Positions 32,901 through 47,791 of a stretch of DNA of 64,000 bases are shown here, in pieces. How positions within the stretch are numbered: the first letter of the stretch is position 1; each line of letters starts with the position of its first letter. The translations under genes were made by a program, and so were the position numbers. The stretch spans positions 144,501-208,500 of the forward strand of contig NW_026731981.1 in NCBI RefSeq assembly GCF_028476545.1, in the 5' to 3' direction. The stretch comes from Physella acuta (taxonomy: Eukaryota > Mollusca > Gastropoda > Physidae). The notes under the pieces were generated by a model. That model was not told the DNA's origin. It made no database searches and worked only from the letters and a program-made list of their open reading frames with translations.

Positions 32901-35900
32901 TGTTTACGCCGGACTCACTTCGCTAAAGAAGGCGCCCGTAAACTAAATGTTTTTTCTACCGGAGTCAACGCCCTTTACAATATAAAGTATGTTTATAAGG
33001 GAGATAACCCACTGTCAGCTCGCGTTCATTTGAATTAATGGATAAGTGACTGATGTGAGAACAAGTCACAAAGCGGGCAGCCGTTTTGTTTGCCATGTAT
33101 TTCTTTGCTGGATAATCGATACAACTTTCAAACGTTCTGGACTTGGTTTAAGGTGGTTTAATGGTGTTTTTTTTAACTTGTTGGTTTAGTTAAAGGTGGT
33201 TTTATGGTGGCTATCTAGCTCTTGACTTCGTTAAAGGTGGTTTGATGGTGGTTTTCCTAACGAGTTGGTTTAGTGAAAGGTGGTTTGATGGTGGTTATCT
33301 AGCTCTTGACTTATGTTAAAGGTGTTTTAATGGTGGTTTAATGGTGTTTTTTAACTTGTTGGTTAAGTTAAAGGTAGTTTGATGGTGGTTTTTCTAACGA
33401 GTTGGTTTAGTGAAAGGTGGTTTAATGGTGGTTATCTAGCTCTTGACTTGGTTCGCGGTGGTTTGATGGTGGTTATCTAACGTGTTGGTTTAGTGGAATT
33501 TGTGTTTCGCCTTCCCATTCCACATAAGCACGTCTACAGACCACCCCCCCCCCCCCCCCCCCAGTGGCGTAGCGACCCTTCCCGGCGCCCGGGGACAAAC
33601 TTTCAATTTGGCGCCGCCCTCGAGGGCAAATCTGCATCCCCCTCTCAAACTTTCGATTTGCACCCCCCCCCCCCTTCAAACTATTTATAATGCGAAAATT
33701 CAGCTAAAATGACAATTTAATTTGTTGTTACAACACATTTTGGCGCCCCCTAAGGTCGGCGCCCGGGGACATATGTACCCCCCTGCCCCCTCATCGCTAC
33801 GCCTCTGCCACCCCCCACGCCCCCCTTCACCTGGAAATTGAATATTTAATTCTGCCCATCAAAAAGATTCAAATGCCCCCCCTCCCCAACTCCTCCGATG
33901 AAAAATGTCTGAAAGAAACATTGTCATAATATCAATTAGTAAATAGAATAAAGCCTTAATACTTTTTCTTGAAGCTTACTTAAAGTCACTCATTCAAGTG
34001 CCACCTAATTCTAGCAGCTAAGCCCTGAATATTAAGGCATGCAACTAAGTCCTAAGAATTAAGTCATGCAACTAAGTCCTAAGAATTAAGTCATGCAAAT
34101 AAGTCCTAAGAGTTAAGTCATGCAACTGGGGTCGGCGTGGTCGAGCCGGTAAAGCTCATGGTTGCTAAACCAAAAAGTCTCGAGTTTGAACCCTCGGGCA
34201 GATGAGGCTCGTTAGCTGGGGACAGTAACTCCTCTCTAGGAAAGACAACTCCAAAATCAAACAACTGCTGCCTTGTAGTTTGTTCTTGGTTGGACAAAGG
34301 CTATGGAAGCAAATCCAAAAAGAAAAGCAGGCTGAAATCGGAGTCAATGGCCTCAATGGCGCATAACTATTTGACACGTATCCTTAATTGTGATGGAGGC
34401 GTGGTCGAGTCGGCAAAAAGCTCATGGTTGATAAATTCGAAAAAGTTTAGTGTTCAAATTCACTGGCAGATAAGGCTCGATCCCTTTCAACACTAAAAAT
34501 TAAGAACAAAGAAGAAGAAGAAGTCATGCAACTAAGCCTTAAGTATTAAGTCATGGAACTAAGTATTAAGTCATGCAGCTAAGCTGTAAGTCAAGCTGTC
34601 TCCAGTCAAACGTGCTGAACGAATGTCCAACAATGTACAACTCTTTCATCAAAGGTTAACCTGCTACATTATGATGTTCACGCTTGATTGATTCTTAGGT
34701 CATTTAGGTGCAAGCACTCAACTAGAACGGTCAGTGACCTTAAAACTAAAAGTTAAAGTGTTAGAAATTTTTTTTTCCATCAGCTACTCTACACTAAAAA
34801 AATGTAATAGATTGTTTAACGTGTCCAGGGTTGATCCTGGTGAGGTTTTTTAAAAGTTTCGTTTAAACACAGACCTTACGCTAGTATTGATTTCTAATCC
34901 CACGATCATTACCTAACAACTAAGTGTAATTGTGTAGAGAAAAAAGTATTCCAACACTAAGTGGGATTCGTCGTTGTAGGGTGGGTATGTCGTGGCGTAA
35001 TCAAAAAGTGTTTCTTTCAGCCATCTCTTGGGGGGGGGGGGGAATACAACCCCAACTCCCCCGAAACATGTTTACCGCCCGCATCCCCTCCAGAACGGAA
35101 TAGAGTTTATATAGATAATATATATAATTTACTTTTACCAGTGTCCACCCTACCCCCTCGCCTGGAAAAAAATTAGTCCGCACCTTCCCTCCTCCCCTCA
35201 AAGTTTCAAGCCCCCCCCCCTCCCTCATCCCAGAAGAAAAAAGTTTGGAAGAAACACTGGTAATTCACTTGTCAAAGGTAAGTTGTTGTCGGATGGCAGA
35301 GATAACTACCGCTTACCTGCAAGTCCCAAACAAAATCTAACCAGAGGTAGAAATAAACAGACGAACTCTACTTCACCTGCCCCAAGTGATTTGAGAACGA
35401 ACGGGAAAACGTGGCGCTGAGTTTACTTCTCAGCTCAACCCACGTGATGTGTGACACGTGACTGACTAGCTAGTGGACGACTACTAATAGGATTAGCGAT
35501 TGAGTATTAAGACAAGTGATTGATTGCTTTGAAGATCGATTTTAAAAAGTGTGCATCATTAAAGTAAACGGAAAAAAAGGATTAAATGTGCCGGTTTTGT
35601 GTTTAAGTATAAAGAGTTAAAAACCAGTGCAAGTTTTAAATTTATTTTTCAGTGTAGGGTTTTGGTTACCACCCTATGGGGTGACACCAAAACTATTTTT
35701 TTGTGTCCAGGGGTCGTCCATAAATGACGTCACACTCGTAGGGGGGATGGGGGTCCGTAATTTTGTGACGGTGTGTGATGAAGGGGAGGAAGGGGGAGGT
35801 ACAGATGGTGCGACGTCACGTTTACAATTCTAAAAAAGCAATGTTAGAAAACGGAATTTTAGACATTATTCTGCGTTTTAGAAAACTGTTTTAATAAATT

Positions 35901-38900
35901 GTAATAGGAATTGATTAAAATACTCTATTTTGACAAAGTTCAGACACGATTTTGGAAAAATATCGATGTTTGAAGAAAAATTCAACTGCAATTTAAGGGG
36001 GGGGGGTGTAGGCTGAAGTGTGACGTCATTTTAGGGGGGGGGGGTCTTGCTTTTTGTGACGATGTGTGACGGGGGAGGGGGGGGAAGTAAAAAAATCGTC
36101 AAAAAAGCGTGGCGTATTTATGGATGACCCCCCCCCTCCCCACTCAACTGAAACTATTTTGTATAATTTAATCACACATTAGTAATACAAGCACACCGTT
36201 CACCTTGATGACTATACCATCTATAATGGGGTGACACCAAATAACACCATTTTATGTAGTCGTTGAAGGTTCACCATGACACCATTGGGTGTCACTTGAC
36301 TTAGTGTCGCTACGATGTACCTTTTAGACTGGTTAAAATCAACTCAATCAGCTATTAGACGGTTAAAAACAAATACGCATTACAACCAGTTAAAAACAAG
36401 AATCATTATTATGTAGTTAAATTCCATTATTTATTACCATTATGGACTAGCCGATTCCTCTTTTTAAAACTTTGTATTCTTTGAGTTCGGCCAGACTTAA
36501 AACTGTAAACCTTTTACTCATTAAATAAGTACATTCATTTCTTCTTCACTGTAGAAGTGATTAATTGAATAAGAAAAGGATATTTGCTAGAGCTAGGCTT
36601 TCAACGGAGGCTTTGACAATTTTTATTTAAAAATTCCAGACCTATTAATTAAGGAATAGTATTTTTTCTTGATGCAATAAGTATTCGTCACCAAAGCCTT
36701 ATTAAATAAGGATTTTATCGAACTGCAAATGTAAAAAAAAAATTAAAAAATTAAGCTTTAGACGATTTTACATGTTAAAATAATTATACTTTTTCCTGAA
36801 TGTTTTAAAACGTCTTGATGAAAATGTAGGCAACGATTCTAAAATGTGTGCCGCATGTGGGCTAATTGCGTTGCCAGAAATTGATAGTGTCAAGTGGAGC
36901 GTTGTTGGTGTTATGGGGAGATTAACAGTCCAGGTATTTTTTCCGGCCTCCAACCTAGGTATTGTTCCGGCTTCTTACCTAGATATTGTTCCGACTTCTA
37001 ACCTAGGTATTATTCCGGCTTCTAACCTAGATATAATTCCGGCTTCTAGCCTACTTATTGTTCCGGCTTCTTACCTAGATATTGTTCCGGCTTCCAACCT
37101 AGGTATTATTCCGGCTTCTAACCTAGATATTGTTCCGGCTTCTAGCCTACGTATTGTTCCGGCTTCTTACCTAGATATTGTTCCGGCTTCTAACCTAGTG
37201 TGAGGGTGGGGTTTTTTAAGAAGGCGGTAACGAATGAATCCAATAACACACAGTTCAAGTTCAACTATAATTGTTCTTTATTTAAATTGATATATATATA
37301 TTCAAGTTTCTACCTAACTGATCTACACTGTACTACTTCTATCTGACTGTTCATTATACCACTAACTACGCACTCCCATGACCAATCCTAACACTAACTG
37401 TTCTCTACATTCTACAATCTAACACCTTCTACCTCGCTAGCTAATCATGATCTCCTAACTATCTACATTCTCGGCCGTCTCTGACCGCTACCTAACAACT
37501 CCTGGCCCATCGCTCTACTGCTCCACGCCTCAGTGGTCAGCTGACCGTCCCACGTGACCGGTCAGCCTGTGCGCCCATTGGTCTCTCTAACCAACCAACT
37601 AGGCCTATAGTCTGTTTCTGCTAACCTATATCTGCTAAACATGTCGGACGTAATCTTGCGTCATCACACCTAGGTATTATTCCGGCTTCTAACCTAGATA
37701 TTGTTCCGGCTTCTAGCCTACGTATTGTTCCGGCTTCTTACCTAGATATTGTTCCGGCTTCTAACCTAGGTATTATTCCGGCTTCTAACCTAGATATTGT
37801 TCCGGCTTCTAGCCTAGGTATTGTTCCGGCTTCTTACCTAGATATTGTTCCGGCTTCTAATCTAGGTATTATTCCGGCTTCTAACCTAGATATTGTTCCG
37901 GCTTCTAACCTAGGTATTGTTCCGGCTTCTAACCTAGATATTGTTCCGGCTTCTAACCTAAGTGTTGTTCCGGCTTCTAACCTAGGTATTGTTCCGGCTT
38001 CTAACCTAGAGATTGTTCCGGCTTCTAACCTAGGTATTGCTCCGGCTTCTAACCTAGGTATTGTTCCGGCTTCTAACCTAGGCGATATTCCGGCTTCTAA
38101 CCTAGATATTGTTCTCGATATAGTTCCTGCTCCTAGTCTGTTTACTGTAGCGGCGTCTTCTTGCACTGTCCTGATGAGATATATTACATGGGTTTCTAGT
38201 CTCTCTATGTTTACCTCTAAAAAATCAGCACAACTCTACTTCCTCTACATCAATGATCATCCGCTCTTGCAAGACAACACCCACCCCCCCCCATCAGAAG
38301 AACTAGGACGCGGTCATCAGCTGACCCAGCTGTCATCCATTCAAACCCTGTCTCACAGAGAAGTGTCACGTTTCACGGCCAACTGTCACGTTGAGCAGTT
38401 ATTTGTCACGTGTGACAGTTATCTGGCCTCACGTGTAGCTCACGCTACGAGCCACTGAATGCATGTGTTACTATAATTAGACTGTTGATTGACCTCGAAT
38501 CGATCTCCCTCCCCCTCCACCTAACAAAAGTCCTCGCGTATGAATTTCGCGGATGTCACATTTTTTTTTTTTGCGGCGTTAAGGCTAAGAAAAAAATATT
38601 TTTAAAAATATTTTCGCAATTTGTTTTTCAGCACGTTTCGTGATTTTTTTATAAAAGTACAAAATCAGAATGATGATTTAGTAATGGTCAAATTTCAAAT
38701 AACAAGTTTTGTTTTGCACGCTCCCCCTCACAGAACTGGGTAGACGCGTGAGATGTTAAACATAGTTAACTCCTTTTAGTTTTAAACCTGTTCCTGTTGT
38801 ACCTTCTATAACAAAAATAAATGTATACTGTCGAGGTGGACGATGAGGTTTGATTATTTGTTAAACAAATTCTGAGTCAGATTTGTATGGAGGTGGGTGT

Positions 38901-41900
38901 GTGTGGGGGGGGGGGGGGATTGAAATCGATCAAATTAGAGTTTCTTTTACGTATCAAATTTTGAAGGCAAAAAAGTCCATCCCTAGATGAAATAAAAAAA
39001 ATATTTTTATACAACACATATATAACCATCGTCCACCACACATTTTACTTGCTATTTTATTTTATGATCTTCAAGTCCTAATGTAGTTCACCCACGTATG
39101 CTGTAAGACAGATTTAAGACCAAAAAAATACATCGATATATGAGCAGGCAAAGAGCAATAACCCCTGCTCAGTTACCCCAGAGTTATCTTTCCTTGCATT
39201 AACCCCCTAACACCCATCAAGCCAATTAAAAACCTTGATCTTTAGCACACCTCATACAATACAATACAGCAGTTGTAGTACACGCGATCTATAATCCAAC
39301 ATTACACAATTTAGAATAATTACGTTGTTCTAATGTACTATTACGCAATTCATAGTACTATTTTACATAACAATATAATTTTTTTATCTAAATTAGGTCA
39401 ATCATTAATAATGTATTGTAAATTATAGTTTTGATTATTTGGTATAGCTAGCACATTGAACCCAAGATAATTTTACCAAAAAATTAAATAATTTTTTTTT
39501 TAAATACGGTCATGTGTCCTCTTCGAGAAAACCAATCAGAAGTAAAATTATTGATTGGATGTGATTAATGTGCTTGAGATGTATCATTTGTTCGTTATGA
39601 GATATATCTTTTTTTTAAACATCCATTTGTTAAATAATACTGAAGACGTGGGCTAGTTAAATAAGGAGTACTTATATACGGCTAGTGATCAGTCTGGATT
39701 TGAGGGGTTATTAGCAGAGGAAGGAACTAGGGCATTTCCTCATTTTACTGACAGTAAAATTATAACATTGAGAATATTATAAATATGTAAGACTTACATA
39801 ATTAAAAAAAGTGAATGATTTTTAAAGGAATTTTTATTTTTTATTTTTTTCTTATGAGTTTATACTTTAAAGTCTTTTTTTCCTTCTTTCACCCCACAAG
39901 CACATTAGCGATATAGTGAGTTAAAACAGTACATAGTTAACAGTTCAATACTGAATCATTTCAACCTTAAGGAAAGTTATAGTTAAAATGAACAGAGAAT
40001 CTTTTGAGTTTATTAATTGTCTGTATGCAGGGGCGTAGCGAAGGGGGCGGGGGTGCGGACCGCACCGGGTGACACCATTTAGGGGGGTGACACCAAGGCA
40101 AAAAATAGCAAAATATATAGAGAAAAACTTGAGGGGGGTGCTAATCGAAAGTTTGACGGGGGGGGGTACAAAACGAAAGTTTCAGGAGGGGGTGCAAATC
40201 GAAAACTTGAAAGTTTGTCCCCGCGAAGGGTCACTACGCCTCTGGGGCTTGACACCATTAAGTACCGCACCGGGTGACACCCGACTTCGCTGCGCCACTG
40301 TCTGTATGTAAACTCTTGCATTCGTGTATGTTTATCCCCATACATGTTTTTGTGCAGTGATATTTGTTCGTGTGTTTAGCTTTTTTAAGCGCATGTGTAC
40401 TACGGTAAAGTTTATTCTGTGAGGTCAATACCCTTTAGTCAGTATATTATGTAGTCGGTCAATTGAATTTAGTCAGTGTATACAATTCATTCAGTCAATA
40501 CAAGTCAAGTGAATTTTAAAAACGAATTTTAGCCCTTCAATGACCATTTATAGTTTTACTAAACTTTGGTCAGTCGATTAATTTGAGTAAGAGAATGAAC
40601 TTCATTTAGTCAATAAACTTTAGTCAGTCAAAAAAAAACTGTAGTCAGTTTTTATAAACCAATCAGTAATTGCAATTTAGTAAGTCAATGAACTTTAATA
40701 AGCCAATAAACTTTAGAAAAAATTTAAAATCTGGTTAGAAAATGAGCTTTAGCCAGTCAATTTTCATAAACCAATCAATAAATGCAATTTAGTAAGTCAA
40801 TGAACTTTAAAAGCCAATGAACTTTAGACAAATTTAAAAATGTTAGAAAATGAGCTTTAGCCAGTCAATGAACTTCAGTCACCAATAAACATTCCCCCCC
40901 GCCCCCCACCCCCCTCCCCAGCCTGCAGCCGAGCCGTGGAGACCATAGCCTACATGGCCAACGATTGGAACGTCCCAGTCATCACCCCCGTGGGTAACAC
41001 GGAGAACATCGGGGACAAGCTGCTGTTTCCCAGGCTCACCAGGCTCAACCCTCTCATGCAGTCGTCGGTGGTCGACACGGTGTTTAGTATCATGAGGAGC
41101 AACGGCTGGAAGCATACAGGTAGGTGGGACACAGCAGTAAGTGTGACACAGCTGGCAGCATACAGGTAGGTGTGACACAACTGTAGGTGTGACACAGATG
41201 GAAGCATACAGGTAGGTGTGACACAGCTGGAAGCATACAGGTAGGTGGGACACAGATGGAAGCATACAGGTAGGTGGAACACTGCTGGAAGCATACAGGT
41301 AGGTGGAACACTGCTGGAAGCTTACAGGTAAGTGGAACACTGCTGGAAGCATACAGGTAGGTGGAACACTGCTGGAAGCATACAGGTAGGTGGAACACTG
41401 CTGGAAGCTTACAGGTAGGTGGGACACAGGTGGGGAATGTACAGGTACGTGTGACATAACTGTAGGTGTGACACAGATGGAAGCATACAGGTAGGTGTGA
41501 CATAACTGTAGGTGTGACACTGCTGGAAGCATACAGGTAGGTGTGACACAGCTGGAAGCATACATGTAGGTGTGACACAGTTGGAAGCATACAGGTAGGT
41601 GTGACACCGCTGGAAGCATACAGGTAGGTGTGACGCAGCTGGAAGCATACAGGTAGGTAGGACACAGCTAAGGATCGTACATGTAAGCATCGAGCAGGTA
41701 GGTGTGCCACAGTTAGGAAACATGTATGTAGGCATGCATCATATGGTAGGCATTTCAATAGTAGGAATCATGCAGGCAGGAATTTTACAGATGGCCATTT
41801 TACAGGTAGACATTCTACGGGTAAGCTTCATACTTCATACAGGTATGTATGCCACATATAGTCACACTAGAGGTAGGTGTCTTACCTGTTAGCATCTTGG

Positions 41901-44900
41901 ATGCAAGTATCTTAAAGCTTTACATTTTACAGATAGGTATCTTACAGGTAGGAATTCAACAAGTAGGAATCTTAGAGTTATACAGATACTTATTCCAGAT
42001 ATAAGCGTCTCACAGATACATAATGTAATAGGTAGGCATCTTGTGGATTATCAGCTGGAGAAAATCAATTAGGCTTCTTACAGATAGGCATGTTTGATGA
42101 TAGGCATCTTACATGTTAATATTCTGAAGAGATACACAAGTATCTATGCTACATGTAGGCATGTTACGGAGAGGCATGTAGAATGTCTTATAGACAAGTG
42201 TCTCATATGCTGCTCTTTCTAGCTATACTAGTAGCGTAGAGAGGGGGGGGGGGGGGGCGGGGGGGACATATGTCCCCGGGCGCCGACCTTAGGGGGCGCC
42301 AAAATGGGTTGGAAAAATAAATTGAAAGGTTGAGGGGGGTGCAAATCGAAAGTTTGAGGGGGGAGGTGCAAATCAAAATCTCGAGGGGGTGCAAATCGAA
42401 AGTTTGAGGGGGGGGGGGGTGCAAATCGAAAGTTTGAGGGGGGTGCAAATCGAAAACTCGAGGGGGGGGGGGTGCAAATCGAAAAGTTTGTCCCCGGGCG
42501 CCGTGAAGGGTCGCTACGCCTCTGAGCTATACCACTTTAAAGCACATACGTATCTTGAAAAGTTATAGATGACAACAGATTTGAGAAATTGTTTTTTAAA
42601 AAAAAAACGTAAATTGTGCTGAAGTTCTTCAAGAGAAACCAATGTAGTTTGAACGCCCATTCTTGATTCAAAAAGCCTGACCAAAATGTACATATTTATT
42701 GCAAATATTTTCTGTGTTTTTTTTTTCAGTTTTCTTCTACGATAACGATGACACAATGGGCGACCTATATGGAGAGACGTTCACAAGGTTATTTCGTGGG
42801 TAAGGATAATGAAAATAATCAGGCAACTAGAACGGTAAAACGTGTATGCTGTCGTTATTAATGGTCGTTAGTCTGTAAGGCTGTGACTGAAACAATCATC
42901 ATTGTTTACATAAATAAAAAATAAGTTTACGTCTTTTGCACATTTTAAGTAGCCATGCACATTAAACAAAACTAAATTACTGAAAGTTTTTTGTTATAGT
43001 TTAACTTAAGATATATTTAACTGCTCTAATAATATTTGCTAATGAAATAGTTTCTCTACTCGGATGTTACATTTTAGTTGACAATGACATAATACATGAA
43101 TTCGGCTTTTATATCTTGGGAATATTTTCAAGCTCAACTGTTTTTTTTTTAAATAGTTTAAATAAATTAATAATATTATTGAACACCGAAGTACTCTCCA
43201 GCTAATCAAATTGGTAGAATTCGCTGCAATTCAACACTAGCGCTTCTTCTAATCTAATATATATGGAGCAAAGATTCTCATTATACATCATTTAAAGATC
43301 TAAATTTAAAAGAAAATCTTTTGATTATTAATTAAGAGATTCGGAAAATCATTGACAAAATAAATTAATAACTTCCGTTATTAATAACACCGTGATAAGA
43401 AGTGGATTATAAACCATCATAACAGGAAGCAAGCATGTATCGTTCCAAACGAAATTATGCTGATCCATTACGAGCTTAATCTTTTATTACGTTAACATAA
43501 TTTTTGCCAGTAGTTGCTAATTACAACAATTATTTCTTGCATGCTCATCCTTTGTGTATTTGAGTAATTAAGCATGCATTAATTATTCACTAAGACGCTC
43601 TAATTACGAAGATGAGTGCAGTTAAGTTGACCTATTGTTGCCGTCGTTGTTGGGCTTTTGTTGCTGTCGTTAAGTTGACATTGTGTTGCTGTCGTTAAGT
43701 TGACCTTTTGTTGCTGTCGTTAAGTTGACCTTTTGTTGCTGTCGTTAAGTTGACCTTTTGTTGCTGTCGTTAAGTTGACCTTTTGTTGCTGTCGTAGACC
43801 TTATGTTGCTGTCGTTAAGTTGACCTTTTGTTGCTGTCGTTAAATTGACCTTTTGTTGATGTCGTTAAGATGACCTATTGTTGCTGTCGTTAAGTTGACC
43901 TTTTGTTGCTGTCGTTAAGCTGACCTTTTGTTGCCGTCGTTAAGTTGACCTTTTGTTGCTGTCGTTAAGCTGACCTTTTGTTGCTGTCGTTAAGTTGACC
44001 TTTTGTTGCTGTCGTTAAGTTGACCTTTTGTTGCTGTCGTTAAGTTGACCTTTTGTTGCTGTCGTTAAGTTGACCTTTTGTTGCTGTCGTTAAGTTGACC
44101 TTTTGTTGCTGTCGTTAAGTTGACCTTTTGTTGCTGTCGTTAAGTTGACCTTTTGTTGCTGTCGTTAAGTTGACCTTTTGTTGCTGTCGTTAAGTTGACC
44201 TTTTGTTGCTGTCGTTAAGTTGACCTTTTGTTGCTGTCGTTAAGTTGACCTTTTGTTGCTGTCGTTAAGTTGACCTTTTGTTGCTGTCGTTAAGTTGACC
44301 TTTTGTTGCTGTCGTTAAGTTGACCTTTTGTTGCTGTCGTTAAGTTGACCTTTTGTTGCTGTCGTTAAGTTGACCTTTTGTTGCTGTCGTTAAGTTGACC
44401 TTTTGTTGCTGTCGTTAAGTTGACCTTTTGTTGCTGTCGTTGACCTTTTGTTGCTGTCGTTAAGTTGACCTTTTGTTGCTGTCGTTGGCAGGACGTCGGA
44501 GTTCGTCTGGAGCAGTTACGAGCTGGCTGGGAAAACCGACACGAGGGAGACGTACAGGACACATCTGATGGACGCAACTCTACGAGCCAGGGGTAGGTCG
44601 AGGGGGGGGTTAGGTGTCTGGAATGGGGGGTGGGGGGTGGGTTTAGATGTGTGGAATGGAAGGGGGATGGGTAGATGTCTGGGGTATGTGGAGGGGTGGG
44701 GTTAGATTTCTGGAATGATGGCGGGGGGAGATAGATGTCTGGAATTGGGGGGGGGGGTAGATGTCTGGGGTATGTGGAGGGGTGGGGTTAGATGTCTGGA
44801 ATGATGGGGGGTAGATGTCTAGAATGATGGGGGTTAGATATCTTGAATGGGGGGGGGGGGGTAGATGTCTGGAATGATGGGGGGTAGATGTCTGGAATGA

Positions 44901-47712
44901 TGGGGGGGGGGGGTTAGATCTCTAGAATGATGGGGAGGGGGGTAGATGTCTAGAATGATGGGGGTTAGATATCTTGAATGGGGGGGGGGGGGGTAGATGT
45001 CTGGAATGATGGGGGGTAGATGTCTGGAATGATGGGGGGGGGGGTTAGATCTCTAGAATGATGGGGAGGGGGGTAGATGTCTTGAATGATGGGGGGGGTA
45101 GATGTCTGGAATGATGGGGGGGTAGATGTCTGGAATGATGGGGGGGTTAGATGTCTGGAATCGGGGGTAGATTTCTGAAATGAGGGGGGGTAGATGTAAT
45201 GAATGGGGGAGGGGTATATGTCTAGAATGAGGGGGGTGGGGTTAGATGTCTGGAATGAGGGGGGGGGGGGGGGGTTAGATATGTGGAATGGGGGGGTAGA
45301 TGTCTGGAATGGGGGGTAGATGTCTGGAATGGGGGGTAGATGTCTGGAATGATGGGGGGGGGGGTAGATGTCTGGAATGATGGGGGGGGGGGGGGTAGAT
45401 GTCTGGAATGGGGGGTAGATGTCTGGAATGATGGGGTGGTTAGATATGTGGAATGGGGGGGGGTAGATGTCTGGAATGATGGGGTGGTTAGATATGTGGA
45501 ATGGGGGGGGGGTAGATGTCTGGAATGATGGGGGGGGGGTAGATGTCTAGAATGATAGGAGGGTAGATGTCTGGAATGATGGGGGGGGGGGGTTAGATGT
45601 CTGGAATAGGGGGTAGATGTCTGAAATGAGGGGGGGGGAGATGTATGGAATGGGGGGGGGGGGATTAGATATCTGGTGTGTGTGTGGAGGTTAGATGCAA
45701 ATCTTTACCGTGACAGGGGTGGGTTTCGAGGGCTGTTCGAAAAAAAAAATCGTAAATGTTTCTACTTAAGTGAAGTGGCCACCTTTTGTTATGGCACACG
45801 ATAGATGATTTTGACGAGATAGCCACTTTGATCAGGTAGTCTTCTTGGCCTGGTAGTCATTTTGACCCGGTAGCCGCTTTTGCAAGGCAGCCTTTTTCGG
45901 CAAGGTTGCCACCTCAGTGAGGAAGCCACTATAACCAGGTAGCCCCTGTAGCCAGGTAGCCAATATAACCAGGTAACAGCTTTAACCAGGTAACCACTTT
46001 AACCAGGTAGCCACTTTGACCAAGTAGACACTTTAACCTGGTAACCACTTTAACCAGGTAGCCACTTTAACCAGGTAGCCACTTTAACCAAATAGCCAAT
46101 ATAACCAGGTAACCACATTAACCAGGTAGCCACTTTAACCAGGTAATCACTTTAACCAAATAGCCAATATAACCAGGTAACCACATTAACCAGGTAGCCA
46201 CTTTAACCAGGTAGCCAGCTAACCAATGTATCTCTTCCAGTCTTCCTTTTGGCCATACAGAACATCACCCTGCGAGACTTTATGCTCGAGGCGCATGCGC
46301 AGGGCTACACCACATCCGGGGACTACGTGTTCATCATCATGTTTACCATCAACATCCCCGCCACCGACAGCAACACCTGGCTCTTGGGCAACGGCACCGC
46401 AGAGCAGAAGGTGAGTACTTTGGTGCACCTGATGCACATGATGGTGTCTGCAGCGTAAGGTTTGTCTACTCCGAGGGAGGGGGGGGGGGTTATTTATATA
46501 ATATCGTGTCTTGTCACAGACATACAGACACACATATAGAGATTCACAGACTCACACACGCAATGACATATATACACATATATGCAGACATACAGACCAG
46601 AGGCGTAGCGAGGGGAAGGGGGGCGTGGGGGGGACATATGTCCTCTGGCGCCGACCTTAGGGGGGCGCCAAAATTGGTTGGAAAAACAAATTGAAAGTTT
46701 AAGGGGGGGGTGCAAATGAAAAGTTTGATGGGGGGGGGGGGGTTTGTCCTCGGGCGCCGGGAAGGGTCGCTACGCCTCTGATACAGACACACATATATAC
46801 ACATAGAGATTCACAGACTCACATACACAATGACATATACACACATACACAGACATACACATACACACATTGAGGCTTTACAGACACAAACATATTAGTC
46901 CTACAGACACACGCCTGAAAAGACATACACACACACATAGACACATATAGAGATTCACAAACACGCAGAGACACACACACATACACTCACAGACCAACAC
47001 ACACTGATGGGCACATGTAGACATACACTCAAAGCAATGGTTCTAGGAATGTAAAAAAACAACAACAATGAAAAGGAGGCTAATTGGCAATTATTTTTTA
47101 AAAGCACTAAGATAAAGCGTATACTGGGCGTTGGAATTAGAGCTAGTACATTATAATTAGTGTTACAATTAGAGATACTCTTAATTACTTACTAAGACAT
47201 CCGTTCTTTTTCATTATTACTAGATCGTGCGCATATTCACGGAAAAAATTAGACACCCACGTGTTAATTGTAATTGTATTTTAGTATTATTTTTATTTTT
47301 TAAAGCATAATTTCGATGTTGTAAAAGATGTTCTCAGTAGCGTAGCGAGGGGGGAAGGGCGGGGGGGGGGACATATGTCCCCGGGCGCCGACCTTAGGGG
47401 GCGCCAAAATGGGTTGGAAAAATAAATTGAAAGGTTGAGTGGGGTGCAAATCGAAAGTTTGAGGGGGGGGGGGTGTGCAAATCGAAATCTTGAGTGGGGG
47501 GTGCAAATCGAAAAGTTTGTCCCCGGGCGCCGAGAAGGGTCGCTACGCCTCTGGATGTTCTCATAAACATCATACAGATACACAAACATACAAACATACA
47601 TCGTGACTTGTAGATGTAAAACTGATTGATTGATGAACTGGGTAATATTGTTTAACACGGTAGTGAGCAATCAGTTCATGTGTTATATATTTGTATAAAT
47701 ATGTTATATATT

Positions 47713-47791
<79 letters not shown>

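Noticed and set aside
41090-41758. Minus-strand Cys/Tyr/Pro-rich frames up to 246 codons
   Set aside because: Antisense of the donor-seeded array in receptor cyclase intron 2.
43619-44487. Regular short repeats that could suggest a CRISPR array
   Set aside because: No unique spacers; it is a eukaryotic intronic minisatellite.
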